Source: Deinandra increscens subsp. villosa
Taxonomy: Eukaryota > Streptophyta > Magnoliopsida > Asterales > Asteraceae
Reading direction: 5' to 3'
Assembly: GCA_039602395.1 (NCBI GenBank)
Contig: JBCNJP010000008.1
Span: 68,597,095-68,661,094 of the forward strand
DNA length: 64,000 nt
Under the pieces are notes generated by a model. That model made no database searches. It saw only the letters and a program-made list of their open reading frames with translations, and was not told the DNA's origin. Position numbers and translations under genes: made by a program. Below are positions 1-10,528 of this stretch, piece by piece (positions within the stretch are counted from its first letter, which is position 1; each line of letters opens with the position of its first letter).

Positions 1-218
1 GCTTCTGCCGGGTAGACGCATGGATCGTTGAAATAGTCTCTAAGAAGACTCGTTTGCCCCATTTCACGGTTTCGATTTTGACGAGCTCTTCGGGTAAGCG
101 TTTGTTGCGCTCGTCTATTTAGCCGACGTTGCTGATAGTTCACCATCATCTGGAAAAACATATCGGCGGCTTCGTCGGAGGACGAGTCGGATGAATCGTT
201 GGACGAGAGAAACTCCAT
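1..218 (-). CDS. PIF/Harbinger transposase, N-terminal part (runs off the window)
   Basis: The minus strand reads from an ATG at 218 to the window edge without a stop, giving about 72 residues. An acidic Ser/Asp-rich start is followed by an Arg/Gln-rich stretch and then LLRDYFNDPCVYPAE near residue 60. A basic region followed by a 'DYF-x-x-P-x-YP' segment is what I know from the N-terminus of plant Harbinger (ALP1/HARBI1-like) DDE nucleases, where it precedes the helical region and the catalytic domain. The DDE residues lie outside the window, so activity cannot be judged. The upstream DNA to 513 looks like the 5' end of the same element. Other plant nuclease-like genes of this family share the segment, so a domesticated copy is possible but less likely. 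Confidence 0.7.
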   Translation of the reverse strand, partial: MEFLSSNDSSDSSSDEAADMFFQMMVNYQQRRLNRRAQQTLTRRARQNRNREMGQTSLLRDYFNDPCVYPAE

Positions 219-513
219 AATATTTTTTTTAAGAGTTTTGAAAGAGATTTGAGAGTAGATTGATTTAAAGTGTGAAAAAAATTTGAGTATTTGTGGGTTT
301 AAATAGAGAAAGAAAAGGAATTTTTTTTTTTAAAATATGGCCAACGGTCATATTTCAGACCGTTCAACGGTCAAATGCCACCACCATCCCCATTTTAACG
401 CCGCAAAATGTTTGGCGCAACGCCTTGGCGCCGCAGTTTGACGCAAGCCCGGACGGTGTTGACGTCCAATAATAACGCTATACTAGCCTTTGGCGCCAGT
501 ATACCGCTTGCCC
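219..513 (-). mobile_element. Probable 5' leader and terminus of a Harbinger element
   Basis: This stretch lies directly upstream of the transposase start. It holds several GGCGCC/GCGCAA-type words (about 395-500) and ends at 511-513 in CCC followed by TAA at 514-516. Read on the minus strand the end is GGGCAAGCGGTATACTGG. Harbinger elements begin with G-rich inverted repeats and duplicate a 3-bp TWA target, so TAA would fit. The partner terminus is outside the window, so the boundary is inferred. Confidence 0.4.
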
Positions 514-751
514 TAAATAATTGAAACAATATTATAGTCAAATGATTGAACCGCTCGGTTGTTAGTCCATGTGCAAATTTCCAAGAACAAATATAAACAA
601 ACACCTGTTATTCTCTTTTATATATTTAGAAAGTCTTTCTTAAAAAGTGGTCAAATGCTACAGCCGCCAGTGCTCACATTTACTCTTTTAAAAAAACAAA
701 AACATATTACACCTTCAATGGCAAAATTGTCATTTCAATACAACCCTCGTG
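514..751. other. Promoter-side flank of the GDSL gene
   Basis: Single-copy looking AT-rich DNA between the presumed Harbinger end and the TATA box at 752. I see no gene or repeat in it. Confidence 0.4.
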
Positions 752-758
752 TATAAAA
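752..758 (+). promoter_or_regulatory. TATA box of the GDSL esterase/lipase gene
   Basis: TATAAAA lies 52 bp upstream of the ATG at 810. This would place transcription start near 783 and give a leader of about 30 nt. It is the only good TATA box close to the start codon. Confidence 0.65.
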
Positions 759-809
759 GCCCTATTTGCTCAATGGAAAAATCAAGTTGAGAAACACACA
801 AAGAAAACA

Positions 810-1958
810 ATGTCTTCTTTCCTCAATTTTTTTCTTTTGACACTTTTCATTTCCATTTTTCTCCTTTCTACCGTTTCCTTAGCCACTCCAAATCCTCGTC
901 CATTCAAAAAGGTCTATGTTTTCGGAGACTCTTACACCGACACCGGCAACACCAACGACTCCACCGGACCAGCCGTCTTTCGCCACGTCTCTGCCCTCCC
1001 TTACGGCCGCACATTCTTTCGCCGTTCCACAAACAGATACTCTGACGGTCGTCTGTTCATCGACTTCGTAGCCGAATCACTCAACTTACCCTACTTCCCA
1101 CCCTATCTTAACAAAACTGCCGACACCACTCATGGCGTCAACTTCGCCGTCGGTGGTTGCACCACTATACCTATTTCATTTTACATCAAAAACAACTCCA
1201 CATTGGCTGCTGTCCCTCAGTCTCTCCCAACACAACTCACATGGTTCAAGGACCACATCAAAGGTTCCGGCTGCAAAGACATCGTTTCCACTCCCGCTCA
1301 ATGCAGGGCCGTGTTCGATGGTGCATTAGTTTGGATCGGCGAGATTTCCGCAAATGATTACACCAACATTTACGGAACTAACGTCAGTTCCAAGACTATT
1401 CAAAAGCTAGCGGTGATGTACCAAACGAAAGTTCTCAAAGAGCTTCTGAAAATGGGTGCAAAGTACGTCGTGGTACAAGGTCTACCGGCCACGGGTTGTT
1501 TCCCGTTATCATTTGCACTCGTCTCACCTACAGCCGAACTTGATGATGTAGGTTGCGTGGCGATGAAGAACAAAGAAAGCTACGACCATAACATGGCACT
1601 ACAAGCAAAACTACATCATCTCCGAACCGAGTTTCCCTCAGCTATGATCGTGTACGGTGATGACTGGCATGCTTACCGTGAGGTTTACGCAAATGCTGCA
1701 AAATATGGTTTCGTTGAGCGGTTCAAGACATGTTGTGGGAGTGGAGGCGGGGCGTACAACTTTGTTCCGAGTCCTCTGAGAACGTGTGGTGCTCCGGGGA
1801 CGAGTTCTTGCAAACACCCGTCGCGGTTTATGAGTTGGGACGGGTTACATGTGACAGAGGGGTTGAATAGGGTGCTGTCGAAGATGTTTCTCGATGGTGC
1901 TTTTTCTCAACCTTCGTTTCCCCATCTTTTGACGAAGGTGGCTGAATCTAGAGTGTAA
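810..1958 (+). CDS. GDSL esterase/lipase, secreted (At3g48460-like)
   Basis: Intact 382-residue intronless reading frame. Residues 1-25 form a hydrophobic signal peptide, so the enzyme probably enters the secretory pathway. Block I is FGDSY with the nucleophile Ser41. Block II is NFAVGG (111-116), giving the oxyanion glycine. Block III is ISANDY with Asn182. Block V is SWDGLH with Asp344 and His347 completing the triad. Length matches the plant SGNH/GDSL family (about 350-400). The run YVFGDSYTDTGNT followed by LPYGRTFF and NRYSDGRL recalls the At3g48460 subgroup. The family hydrolyses acyl or acetyl esters; the substrate cannot be read from sequence. The start is fixed by the signal peptide and the TATA box 52 bp upstream. 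A 19-bp piece of its 3' coding end (1886-1904) recurs downstream at 2081-2099. Confidence 0.95.
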   Translation: MSSFLNFFLLTLFISIFLLSTVSLATPNPRPFKKVYVFGDSYTDTGNTNDSTGPAVFRHVSALPYGRTFFRRSTNRYSDGRLFIDFVAESLNLPYFPPYLNKTADTTHGVNFAVGGCTTIPISFYIKNNSTLAAVPQSLPTQLTWFKDHIKGSGCKDIVSTPAQCRAVFDGALVWIGEISANDYTNIYGTNVSSKTIQKLAVMYQTKVLKELLKMGAKYVVVQGLPATGCFPLSFALVSPTAELDDVGCVAMKNKESYDHNMALQAKLHHLRTEFPSAMIVYGDDWHAYREVYANAAKYGFVERFKTCCGSGGGAYNFVPSPLRTCGAPGTSSCKHPSRFMSWDGLHVTEGLNRVLSKMFLDGAFSQPSFPHLLTKVAESRV

Positions 1959-2045
1959 TGATTTGTAATATTCATTTGTCGTTTGCATTTTGATCAATTG
2001 ATATGTCTTGTTACAATTTGAAAAGAATAATTTATGGTTGTACCA

Positions 2046-2164
2046 ATTGCAAAGTTGTCATAACGGTTCGCTTTAATTAAGTTTCTCGATGGTGCTTTTG
2101 CTACAACATTTAAAAAATTTACACCCTCCTATTGCAAAGTTGTCATAACGGTTCGCTTTAATTA
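2046..2164 (+). repeat. Short direct duplication behind the GDSL gene
   Basis: A 34-bp segment starting ATTGCAAAGTTGTCATAACG occurs at 2046-2079 and again at 2131-2164. Between them, 2081-2099 repeats 19 bp of the GDSL coding end (1886-1904). The arrangement suggests a small rearrangement or filler-DNA repair event in the 3' flank. Confidence 0.7.
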
Positions 2165-2768
2165 TGTTTGCCACATATTTGCGACAGGTTGAAAATTTTT
2201 AAAATAATTTTGTTAATATATTTATCAAACATGTTATAATAAAAGAATAAACTTAAAATAAAAGTTATAACTTGCGTCTAATTTGCTACGAAACTAGACT
2301 AATAAAAATAATTTAAGTATACTTGTTACAAAGGTGTGGCAATAAAGAACTAAATAAAGAATCTTATTTTTATTTGTTTCATAATTCTGACGGTTAGGAA
2401 TTTATAAAAACAATTTAGTATGTAATCCTTAATATCATACTTAACAATGTTTTACAAATATAAAAATAGTTGTTTGCGTCACATTTGCTACGGAATTAGA
2501 ATGTTAAATATTTATTATGTAGCCAATGTGTTGCAATAGATTACTAATAAGTCTAACATCTAATTTAATTAACAAAAAGTTGTATTTTACGACAATGTTG
2601 AGACGAATTTGTGAGAAACTATTTTTGGGGTTGCTCTTTTGACGTAAATGTGCGAGGGAATTTTTTTTTTTAACTGTGTGTTAAATTTGTTGCAAATGTG
2701 TATGTTTTTTGCGACACAATACATTGTGTCGTAAATTTTGGTAGCAAATTTCTTTTTTTCTAGTAGTG
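2090..2768. mobile_element. Terminal part of a CACTA (En/Spm) element
   Basis: The right end at 2751-2768 is TCTTTTTTTCTAGTAGTG, the reverse complement of CACTACTAGAAAAAAA, which is a standard plant CACTA terminus. Inside it lie subterminal motifs built on 'tttgctacga', 'tttgccaca' and 'tttgcgaca', and a dyad at 2713-2730 (GACACAAT-AC-ATTGTGTC). No transposase is present. I cannot find the matching left CACTA terminus, so this is either a truncated copy or a derivative whose left end is altered. The left limit given is a guess. Confidence 0.6.
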
Positions 2769-4883
2769 AATCTATTTATATTAAAATCTTTAAGCTTAAT
2801 TTAACGTCCAAGCTAGTTAATTTACTTATTGGGTTTGCTTAAAATATATAATCCAGCTACTTGTTTGCCTGGCTAAACTAACTATCGTGTAAGCTTGCTT
2901 GTTTCTTTCGATTCTTTTCTGTTTGTTTTCCTTTTTATGTTGCCTACATGTGACTCCAATTCTTCCCCTCCTCCATCGATATCTTTTTTTTTCCTTCCCA
3001 GTAGATTTCGTCTTTTTCTTTCCTTTTTTCCATTAATGACTCTCACAAGCACAAATAGAAAACTCTGCTACCAATTATTGAAAATCAGACTTGGGAATCA
3101 ATCATTACAAGAATCTGCGTCAATGGCGAGCAACAATTGGTCCCCAAATATCGTGACGACGTTTAATCCTTGTTATCTTTAGTGACAACATGTTATCACC
3201 AAAAAGGTCACTGATGTTGAATGGTACCAACAGTTGAAATTTTTTTTGTCGTGATTGGTGTCGTTGTCGTTGATTAGACTTGAATGGAGACATGTCATCA
3301 CCAAAGAATTCTCATCAAATAGTTTTTCTTAAAAGATTTATTCTGGTCATTAGAGTTCAAATGGAGTTCCTCTGAGTTCGGATAGAGTTCAGATAGGTTC
3401 AGCTATGACTCGGTTTCTTACTGGCCTTTCCCAAATGACAAAATTTACAACAAAAACCAACATTTTGTCATGACCTCAATATCGTCGCATGGCCATTGCT
3501 CAATACCATCGTATCGTATGTGTTGGCCGTATGGTTCAAGAAGTGGTCAAATGTGTCCCACCTAAATACGTTTGCATGTTAAAGGTCCTGCTACAAACGG
3601 ATGTTGTAATACGGTCGTATGACTTAACCCAAATACAATTGATGTGTGGCAAAACATATATGTTTTTCCTTGCGTTTTTCAGTGTTGTTATTTAATTATC
3701 TAGTTATTTTTCATTAGTTTTAGTTTATATTTAGAAAATATTTTGATAAAACAAAGACCAAACAAACTTAAATTTTTATATTAACTTTTTATTGAAACTT
3801 GATCTTTGGTACTATGTTTGACTTTTTTATGATTTAGAAATGTTACAACGAAAACAAAATAGTTAAGTTGCGAAAAATTATGTAAGATGCTAAAATGATA
3901 CGGTTAACTATCCGGAAACATTTATCATTCCTTATTAGAGATAGAATAATTTTCTGTTTATTTCATAATCGCAAATATCCTTTTGACCCGTTTTACCATA
4001 ACTACTAATGTATTTTTTTTACAAGACAACTTTTAACCTCGTCAATTTTTAACACTCATTGAAAATAGATCCTGAATTAATTAATGGATATACTACGTAT
4101 ATACAATAGTATTACTAGTAATGTATATATGTAACATTAAGAGTGTATGATGGAAAAAAAATTATTATTTTATTTTTCAACTACTATATTAAATATATTA
4201 AAGATAAAAAAAATTTCTTTTATATACATGTTGATAGGTTTACAAGAAAACCTATAAACTCTTGAGAATTAAATGCGATAATGAAAAGCAAATGCAATTA
4301 CAAAAATGAACATAAACTAAGGACAACTTTTATCCTCTACTTCTATTCGATAAAGATACAAATATTTATAATAAAATAAACATAGCATTAGTTGTTCTAT
4401 GTGAAACGTGTAGTTAACTTCTCCTAAATAGTAGTTGAATAAACATGGGTAAGAGAACATGGGGTGATCATGGGTAGACCTATCACACTATCACATGTGT
4501 ATCTAAATGTTCGGAGGCATTTGTTTATATAAATATGTTTTCATATGTATTTGTTTAATATTATGTATATGTTAATATATTGTATTGCTAGATGTTTAAA
4601 ACGTTGATGGAATAAATATATATTTGGATTAAAATATATTGTCACGTATTATGACGAAGCTCTTCTGGAAGGAGTAGTCACGTTGACCATTTAGTCTGTC
4701 ATGACTTGTGATGGAATTTAGTAATGTATAACAGATCTGATTTTGTTTTACTTGCATTTTATTTATTTTTTCTAAATTGTAGTAATTATATACTATAAAG
4801 TTTTAAGCTTTTGAAATCGAATATTTTATTATATTATCATTATATATTATTTTTAAGAGAATAATATTAAATTACTTAATCAT
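2769..4883. other. AT-rich intergenic DNA
   Basis: No convincing gene. Short open frames (for example 2895-3182) have no recognisable features and are interrupted by homopolymers. 'catgttatcaccaaa'-type words recur near 3189 and 3293, hinting at old repeat remains. The right edge is the copia target site ATCAT at 4879-4883. Confidence 0.5.
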
Positions 4884-5405
4884 TGTGAATTATAACTATG
4901 AAGATTGATAAAGGTTTAATTCTCTCAATTATCTTAGCTCACATTATTGTTAATTTGATTTCCCAGTGTATTCAAATACGTTTAGTATCACTGCTGCGCG
5001 GGTTTAATTGGATTAATAGTGATGTGGGTCAAGTTGTTGAGCTGAGATTTAGTTATCTCTCTGTTTTGAAAGTTTGGGCCAAAAGTGACAACTTGCTGAT
5101 AGTAGAAGGTTGAAGGACTGTTTATGTCAACTTTCTTATAAGTTTGGTTAATTCTCTGTTAGCTTAAAACAGAAAATAACGGTCGAATAAGGAGCTCATA
5201 AATAAGGGCTTAGCTGATAGAATTGGGCGATTTTGATAGCAGATAATTTGTTTCAATTACTTTCGTTTCCGTTTCTCTTTTGTAATCGTTTAGAGATTTG
5301 TGTTCTTGAATAAAGCTTTTGGCTCAGATTCCATATTCAATTTCTCGATTCATGTTCTATGTTTTTACGAATTGTTTCCGCTGATTTAGATCAAATTCGT
5401 TCACA
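4884..5405 (+). repeat. 5' LTR of the copia element
   Basis: 522 bp with perfect TGTGAA/TTCACA ends. It contains a possible polyadenylation signal (AATAAA near 5309). Confidence 0.95.
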
Positions 5406-5407
5406 AT

Positions 5408-5419
5408 TGGTATCAGAGC
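5408..5419 (+). other. Primer-binding site (Met-tRNA)
   Basis: TGGTATCAGAGC two bases after the 5' LTR, complementary to the 3' end of plant initiator Met-tRNA, as in most plant copia elements. Confidence 0.9.
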
Positions 5420-5501
5420 CTTGTGGCTCTTGATTCGCTCTGTTTCGAGAATTCAAGTCTTCTTCACAATTTGATCGGTTCGTAATCGATTGAATTGGAT
5501 C

Positions 5502-8500
5502 ATGGTGACCACTGCAAAATTCGATATCGATAAGTTTGATGGGCGCAATGATTTCAGTCTCTGGCGGGTGAAGATGAAGGCATTGTTAGTACATCAAGGA
5601 CTAGCAGATGCGCTTCTTGGTGAACCATACATGCCTGAAGAATTATCTGAGAAAGAAAAGATGGAACAGCTTGACAAAGCTCATAGTGCGATCATCTTAA
5701 GTTTGGGAGATCGGGTTTTGCGTGAAGTTTCAAAGGAGAAGACGGCTGCAGCAGTTTGGTTGAAATTGGAGAGCCTTTACATGACTAAATCTCTGGCTAA
5801 TAGGCTGTATTTGAAGACCAGGCTTTATACCTTCAAGATGGCTTCAGGAAAGTCTATGGACGATCATATAGATGAATATAACAAGATTTTAATTGATCTT
5901 GCGAACATTGAAGTTGAAATAGACGATGAGGATAGGGCCATCTTGTTTCTATCAACATTGCCACAAAGTTATGAACACTTTGTGGATACTTTGTTGTATG
6001 GAAGGGACAGTTTAAGCATGGAGGAAGTTTTATCAGCCTTAAATGCCAAGGAATTACAAAAGAAAAATGATATTGGTGAATCAAGTGATGCACTAATGGT
6101 TAGAGGAAGACAGGAGTTTAGAGGAAACAAAGGTCAAAAGGGATCAAGGTCAAAGTCCAAGGGAAAGAGGAGATGCTTTGTATGCAATTCTGAAAAGCAT
6201 TTCAAGAAAGATTGCCCGGATTGGAAAAAGAAGAAGGCTGAGTTTAACAAGTCTAAGAATTACAGCAGTGGGAATTTGACTGATGATTCACAGGAAGGTT
6301 ACAACAGTGCAGATGTTCTTATGGTTGCCAGTGAGACTAAGAATTCAGGATGGGTGATGGATTCTGGATGTTCTTACCATATGACACCTGTAAAAGAGTT
6401 CTTTGACACATTGGAGTTGAAAGAGATGGGTCCAGTACAGTTGGGAGATGATAGACCATGCCAGGTTATGGGAATAGGTAATATCTTTCTTACTATGTCA
6501 AATGGTGCCAAATTTGAGTTAAAGAATGTTAGATATATACCTTTATTGAAAAGAAATTTGATCTCATTGGGAACCTTAGAGGATGATGGATATCATGTAA
6601 GTCTAGGCAATGGAAGGGCAAAGGTAATCAGGGGCAATATGGTAATCATGACTGGGACTAGGCAAAGTAATAAGATCTACTTTCTTGATGGTAATGTGAC
6701 TGAGAGAATGGTAAATGTTGTAGAAGATCACACTGAAACTAAGGCTATGCTCTGGCATAGGAGATTAGGACATATAAGTTCTCAAGGTTTAAGTGAACTT
6801 AATAAGCACAATGTCCTAGGTGATCTTAACTCATGTGAAACAGAATTCTGTGAAAACTGTGTGTCAGGCAAGGCTCACAGGGTGAAATTTGTGAGAAGCA
6901 AACACAAAACAAGGGCAATTTTGGATTATATCCATGCTGACTTGTGGGGGCCAGCAAGAAATGAATCACTAGGTGGAGCCAAGTATTTTTTGAGTCTGAT
7001 TGATGACTATTCCAGGAGGGTATGGACTTATCCACTTAAGTCAAAGGATGAGACATTTAAGAGATTCAAAGAATGGAAGGCACTGGTTGAAAATCAGAGT
7101 GATAGGAAAATTAAAAAGGTGAGAACTGACAATGGTCTTGAATTTTGCAACAAAGAGTTTGATCAATATTGCAAGGATAGAGGTATTGCAAGACACTTGA
7201 CAGTTGCAGGTACACCTCAACAAAATGGTTTAGTAGAAATGATGAATAGGACCCTACTAAACAAAGTAAGGTGCATGCTCCTTAGTGCAAGAATGCCCAA
7301 AAGATTCTGGGCTGAAGCATTATCTACAGCAACCTATTTGATTAATAGAACCCCATCCTCAGCAATTGATTTTAAGTGTCCCATGGAAGTTTGGAATGGT
7401 GAAAGACCAAACTATGAGCATTTGAGAGTTTTTGGTACTGTGTGCTATGCACATATAAGTCAAGGTAAACTTGAACCCAGGGCAGTAAAATGTATCCATT
7501 TGGGTTACCCAGAAGGGACAAAAGTTTATAGATTGTGGAAAATGAATGGGAATGAATCAAAGGTCATAATCAGTAGAGATGTGATTTTTAATGAAAAGTC
7601 ATACTATAAAGATTTACTGAGTGCAGGAAGTTCTAACTCAGGTGGAGTAGAACTTCAGGTGGAGGAGCTTGAAAAGGGTGTTCAGCATAACAGTGATCAG
7701 GTAATAGAACAAGGTTCTGAGGCAACACATCAAGAAGATCCTATTATAGAGCAATCAGAAGGTCCAAGTTCTGAGTATACCATTGCTAGAGACAGAACTA
7801 GAAGAATAATCACTAAGCCTGCTAGATATAGAGAAGGCACTAGTTTAGCAGCTTTTGTTTTTCATGTAGTTGAAAATGAGACTATTTATGAGCCTATCTC
7901 ATATTATGATGCCATTAAAACTCAAGATAGTGGTAAGTGGCAAGAAGCAATGAAAGAGGAAATGGATTCCTTAATTAAAAATCAGACTTGGAGATTGGTT
8001 GAGAAGCCAAATAATCAGAGGCTTGTTGACTGTAAATGGCTTTATAAGGTAAAGGAGGGACAATCAGGAGAGAAGCCTAGGTTTAAGGCAAGGTTAGTTG
8101 CCAAGGGATTTACTCAAAAGGCTGGGATAGATTACAATGAAATTTATTCTCCTGTTGTGAAACATGCTTCAATTAGGGTCATGTTATCTATTGTTGCATA
8201 TAAGAATCTTGAACTTGAGCAAATGGATGTAAAAACAGCTTTTTTACATGGGAATTTAGATGAAACAGTATACATGAGGCAACCTTTGGGATTTGTTGAC
8301 AAAAATGCCCCTGAGAAAGTTTGTTTGTTACAAAGGTCATTATATGGGCTTAAACAATCACCAAGAATGTGGTATCAAAGATTTGATACTTTTGTGATAA
8401 GTCATGGGTTTAAGAGGTGCTTATATGATAGTTGTGTATATATTAAAGATGCTGGGTTGGATCAGTGTGTTTATCTACTTTTGTATGTAGATGACATGTT

Positions 8501-9386
8501 GATTGCAAGTAAATTCAAAGAGCAAATTGAAGACACTAAAAGGCTGCTAAGTTCAGAATTTGAAATGAAAGACCTTGGAGCAGCAAACAGGATTCTTGGA
8601 ATGGAGATTTGCAGAGATAGAACAACAGGTATATTGAAATTAACTCAGTCTAAATATCTTCTTAAGGTGTTATCTAATTTCAATATGCTTGATAGTAAGC
8701 CAGTTACTACACCTTTAGCTATGCATTTTAAGTTTTCACTCAAAGATTGTCCTAACAGTAAGTTTGAGAAAACTTACATGGAAAAGGTACCCTACTGCAA
8801 TGCCATAGGTAGTTTAATGTACCTTATGATTTGTACCAGGCCTGATTTGGGGCATGCAGTTAGTTTAGTTAGCAAATACATGAGTAACCCTGGTAAAAAT
8901 CATTGGGAAGGGGTTAAGTGGATAATGAGATATCTCAATGGTACTAGAGATAAAGGGTTGGTATTTGGTGTTGAATCATCTGGCTCTAGTCTCATTGAGG
9001 GGTATGTAGATAGTGATTTTGCAAAAGATTTGGACAAGGGCAGGTCACTGTCAGGGTATATTTTTCAGGTGTTAAATGGGGTGGTAAGTTGGAAATCTTC
9101 TCTACAAAGAGTTGTTGCTTTATCAACAACTGAGTCAGAATTTATAGCTCTAACAGAGGGAGTAAAAGAAGCAATTTGGCTAAGGGGTCTTTTGTCTGAT
9201 TTAGGCTTTGATACAGGGCCAATGGTAATCAAATGTGATAATACAGGTGCAATTCAATTAGCCAAGCATCAAATATTTCATGAGCGATCCAAACACATCA
9301 GTGTTAAGCTCCATTTTATTAGGGATATTTTAGGAACTGGAGATGTGAAAGTTGAATATGTTCCTACTGCCTTTCAATGCAGCTGA
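5502..9386 (+). CDS. Copia gag-pol polyprotein, frameshifted at the extreme 3' end
   Basis: The first ATG of the frame is at 5502 (MVTTAKFDIDKFDG); the four codons upstream from 5490 begin with TTG and are not a plausible plant start. Order of parts: UBN2-type gag; zinc knuckle CFVCNSEKHFKKDC; protease WVMDSGCSYHM; GAG-pre-integrase LWHRRLGH with C-x2-C; integrase core with Asp in HADLWGPA, Asp in VRTDNGLEF and Glu in NGLVEMMNRTL; reverse transcriptase with QMDVKTAFLHG and YVDDMLI; RNase H with GYVDSDFA, STTESEF and KCDNTGAI. The frame stops at 9386 (TGA), but homology continues in another frame to a stop at 9451-9453, so a one-base shift in the CCTTTC run near 9371 removes about the last 22 residues. 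These lie beyond the RNase H core. Confidence 0.95.
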   Translation: MVTTAKFDIDKFDGRNDFSLWRVKMKALLVHQGLADALLGEPYMPEELSEKEKMEQLDKAHSAIILSLGDRVLREVSKEKTAAAVWLKLESLYMTKSLANRLYLKTRLYTFKMASGKSMDDHIDEYNKILIDLANIEVEIDDEDRAILFLSTLPQSYEHFVDTLLYGRDSLSMEEVLSALNAKELQKKNDIGESSDALMVRGRQEFRGNKGQKGSRSKSKGKRRCFVCNSEKHFKKDCPDWKKKKAEFNKSKNYSSGNLTDDSQEGYNSADVLMVASETKNSGWVMDSGCSYHMTPVKEFFDTLELKEMGPVQLGDDRPCQVMGIGNIFLTMSNGAKFELKNVRYIPLLKRNLISLGTLEDDGYHVSLGNGRAKVIRGNMVIMTGTRQSNKIYFLDGNVTERMVNVVEDHTETKAMLWHRRLGHISSQGLSELNKHNVLGDLNSCETEFCENCVSGKAHRVKFVRSKHKTRAILDYIHADLWGPARNESLGGAKYFLSLIDDYSRRVWTYPLKSKDETFKRFKEWKALVENQSDRKIKKVRTDNGLEFCNKEFDQYCKDRGIARHLTVAGTPQQNGLVEMMNRTLLNKVRCMLLSARMPKRFWAEALSTATYLINRTPSSAIDFKCPMEVWNGERPNYEHLRVFGTVCYAHISQGKLEPRAVKCIHLGYPEGTKVYRLWKMNGNESKVIISRDVIFNEKSYYKDLLSAGSSNSGGVELQVEELEKGVQHNSDQVIEQGSEATHQEDPIIEQSEGPSSEYTIARDRTRRIITKPARYREGTSLAAFVFHVVENETIYEPISYYDAIKTQDSGKWQEAMKEEMDSLIKNQTWRLVEKPNNQRLVDCKWLYKVKEGQSGEKPRFKARLVAKGFTQKAGIDYNEIYSPVVKHASIRVMLSIVAYKNLELEQMDVKTAFLHGNLDETVYMRQPLGFVDKNAPEKVCLLQRSLYGLKQSPRMWYQRFDTFVISHGFKRCLYDSCVYIKDAGLDQCVYLLLYVDDMLIASKFKEQIEDTKRLLSSEFEMKDLGAANRILGMEICRDRTTGILKLTQSKYLLKVLSNFNMLDSKPVTTPLAMHFKFSLKDCPNSKFEKTYMEKVPYCNAIGSLMYLMICTRPDLGHAVSLVSKYMSNPGKNHWEGVKWIMRYLNGTRDKGLVFGVESSGSSLIEGYVDSDFAKDLDKGRSLSGYIFQVLNGVVSWKSSLQRVVALSTTESEFIALTEGVKEAIWLRGLLSDLGFDTGPMVIKCDNTGAIQLAKHQIFHERSKHISVKLHFIRDILGTGDVKVEYVPTAFQCS

Positions 9387-9500
9387 TTATCTCACAAAGT
9401 CTGTTCCAGGGGTTAAACTGAAGGAGTGTTTGGAGATATTAAATGTCAAATAATGAGTTTGTCTTGTGAAGGTTTACAATCTTCGAGTTAAGGTGGAGAT

Positions 9501-10022
9501 TGTGAATTATAACTATGAAGATTGATAAAGGTTTAATTCTCTCAATTATCTTAGCTCACATTATTGTTAATTTGATTTCCCAGTGTATTCAAATACGTTT
9601 AGTATTACTGTTGCGCGGGTTTAATTGGATTAATAGTGATGTGGGTCAAGTTGTTGAGCTGAGATTTAGTTATCTCTCTGTTTTGAAAGTTTAGGCCAAA
9701 AGTGACAACTTGCTGATAGTAGAAGGTTGAAGGACTGTTTATGTCAACTTTCTTATAAGTTTGGTTAATTCTCTGTTAGCTTAAAACAGAAAATAACGGT
9801 CGAATAAGGAGCTCATAAATAAGGGCTTAGCTGATAGAATTGGGCGATTTTGATAGCAGATAATTTGTTTCAATTACTTTCGTTTCCGTTTCTCTTTTGT
9901 AATCGTTTAGAGATTTGTGTTCTTGAATAAAGCTTTTGGCTCAGGTTTCATATTCAATTTCTCGATTCATGTTCTATGTTTTTACGAATTGTTTCCGCTG
10001 ATTTAGATCAAATTCGTTCACA
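9501..10022 (+). repeat. 3' LTR of the copia element
   Basis: 522 bp, same length as the 5' LTR, with five transitions and no indels against it. Preceded by the polypurine tract at 9490-9500. Confidence 0.95.
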
Positions 10023-10528
10023 ATCATCTTTAGGTTTACTAATTTCTTGCAATTAGTTATTAAAATAATATAAATACACGATTTATAATACAATAATTAA
10101 CTTCGTCAGTAGGGGAATATTTAAAATTCTATGGTATCGTCGATAACCATTTTATTTTTATTTTATGTTTTACGTGTTGTTTAACAAATACATTTTCAAG
10201 GCTCATGAAAGATATTTTGTTTAACAAATATAAATTTATATAAGGTAGATTTCAATTGAGAACTTAGATTTTTATACGAACCGTGAGATTGGAGATCAAA
10301 CGAGCTTCGATTAAACTAATTTTACCGACGTTGAAACCAGCTCATCAAACCCTAAAGATATATTTGATATGAGGTAATGAAATTGATGAGGCCTAAAGGA
10401 ATGAAATACATTATTCCCATGTGGTAATGGAATACATTATTTCCTAGTATTGCTTGGTTGTCAGTGAAACTAAGTAATGGAATATATTTTTATATATAAT
10501 TTTGTTCGGAATTTATATATATATATAT
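10023..10528. other. Flank between copia and the MULE
   Basis: Continuous with the DNA left of the copia element once one ATCAT is removed. Around 10370-10480 the words 'gaatgaaatacattatt' and 'taatggaatacattatt' recur, suggesting an old MITE of the 'GGTAATGGAAT' type. The right end is a (TA)n run at 10514-10529 into which the MULE is inserted. Confidence 0.4.

Larger units (their letters stand above)
4884..10022 (+). mobile_element. Complete Ty1/copia LTR retrotransposon (TNT1-94-like)
   Basis: Two 522-bp LTRs (4884-5405 and 9501-10022) begin TGTGAA and end TTCACA. A 5-bp target duplication ATCAT flanks them (4879-4883 and 10023-10027). The primer-binding site TGGTATCAGAGC (5408-5419) matches the 3' end of initiator Met-tRNA, and the polypurine tract AAGGTGGAGAT (9490-9500) abuts the 3' LTR. 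The order protease, integrase, reverse transcriptase, RNase H marks copia. The LTRs differ at only five positions, all transitions, so insertion was recent. The pol frame is intact except for a single shift near its 3' end. Confidence 0.97.

Noticed and set aside
5490..5501. Start of the copia polyprotein at 5490
   Set aside because: The codon there is TTG. The first ATG is 5502.
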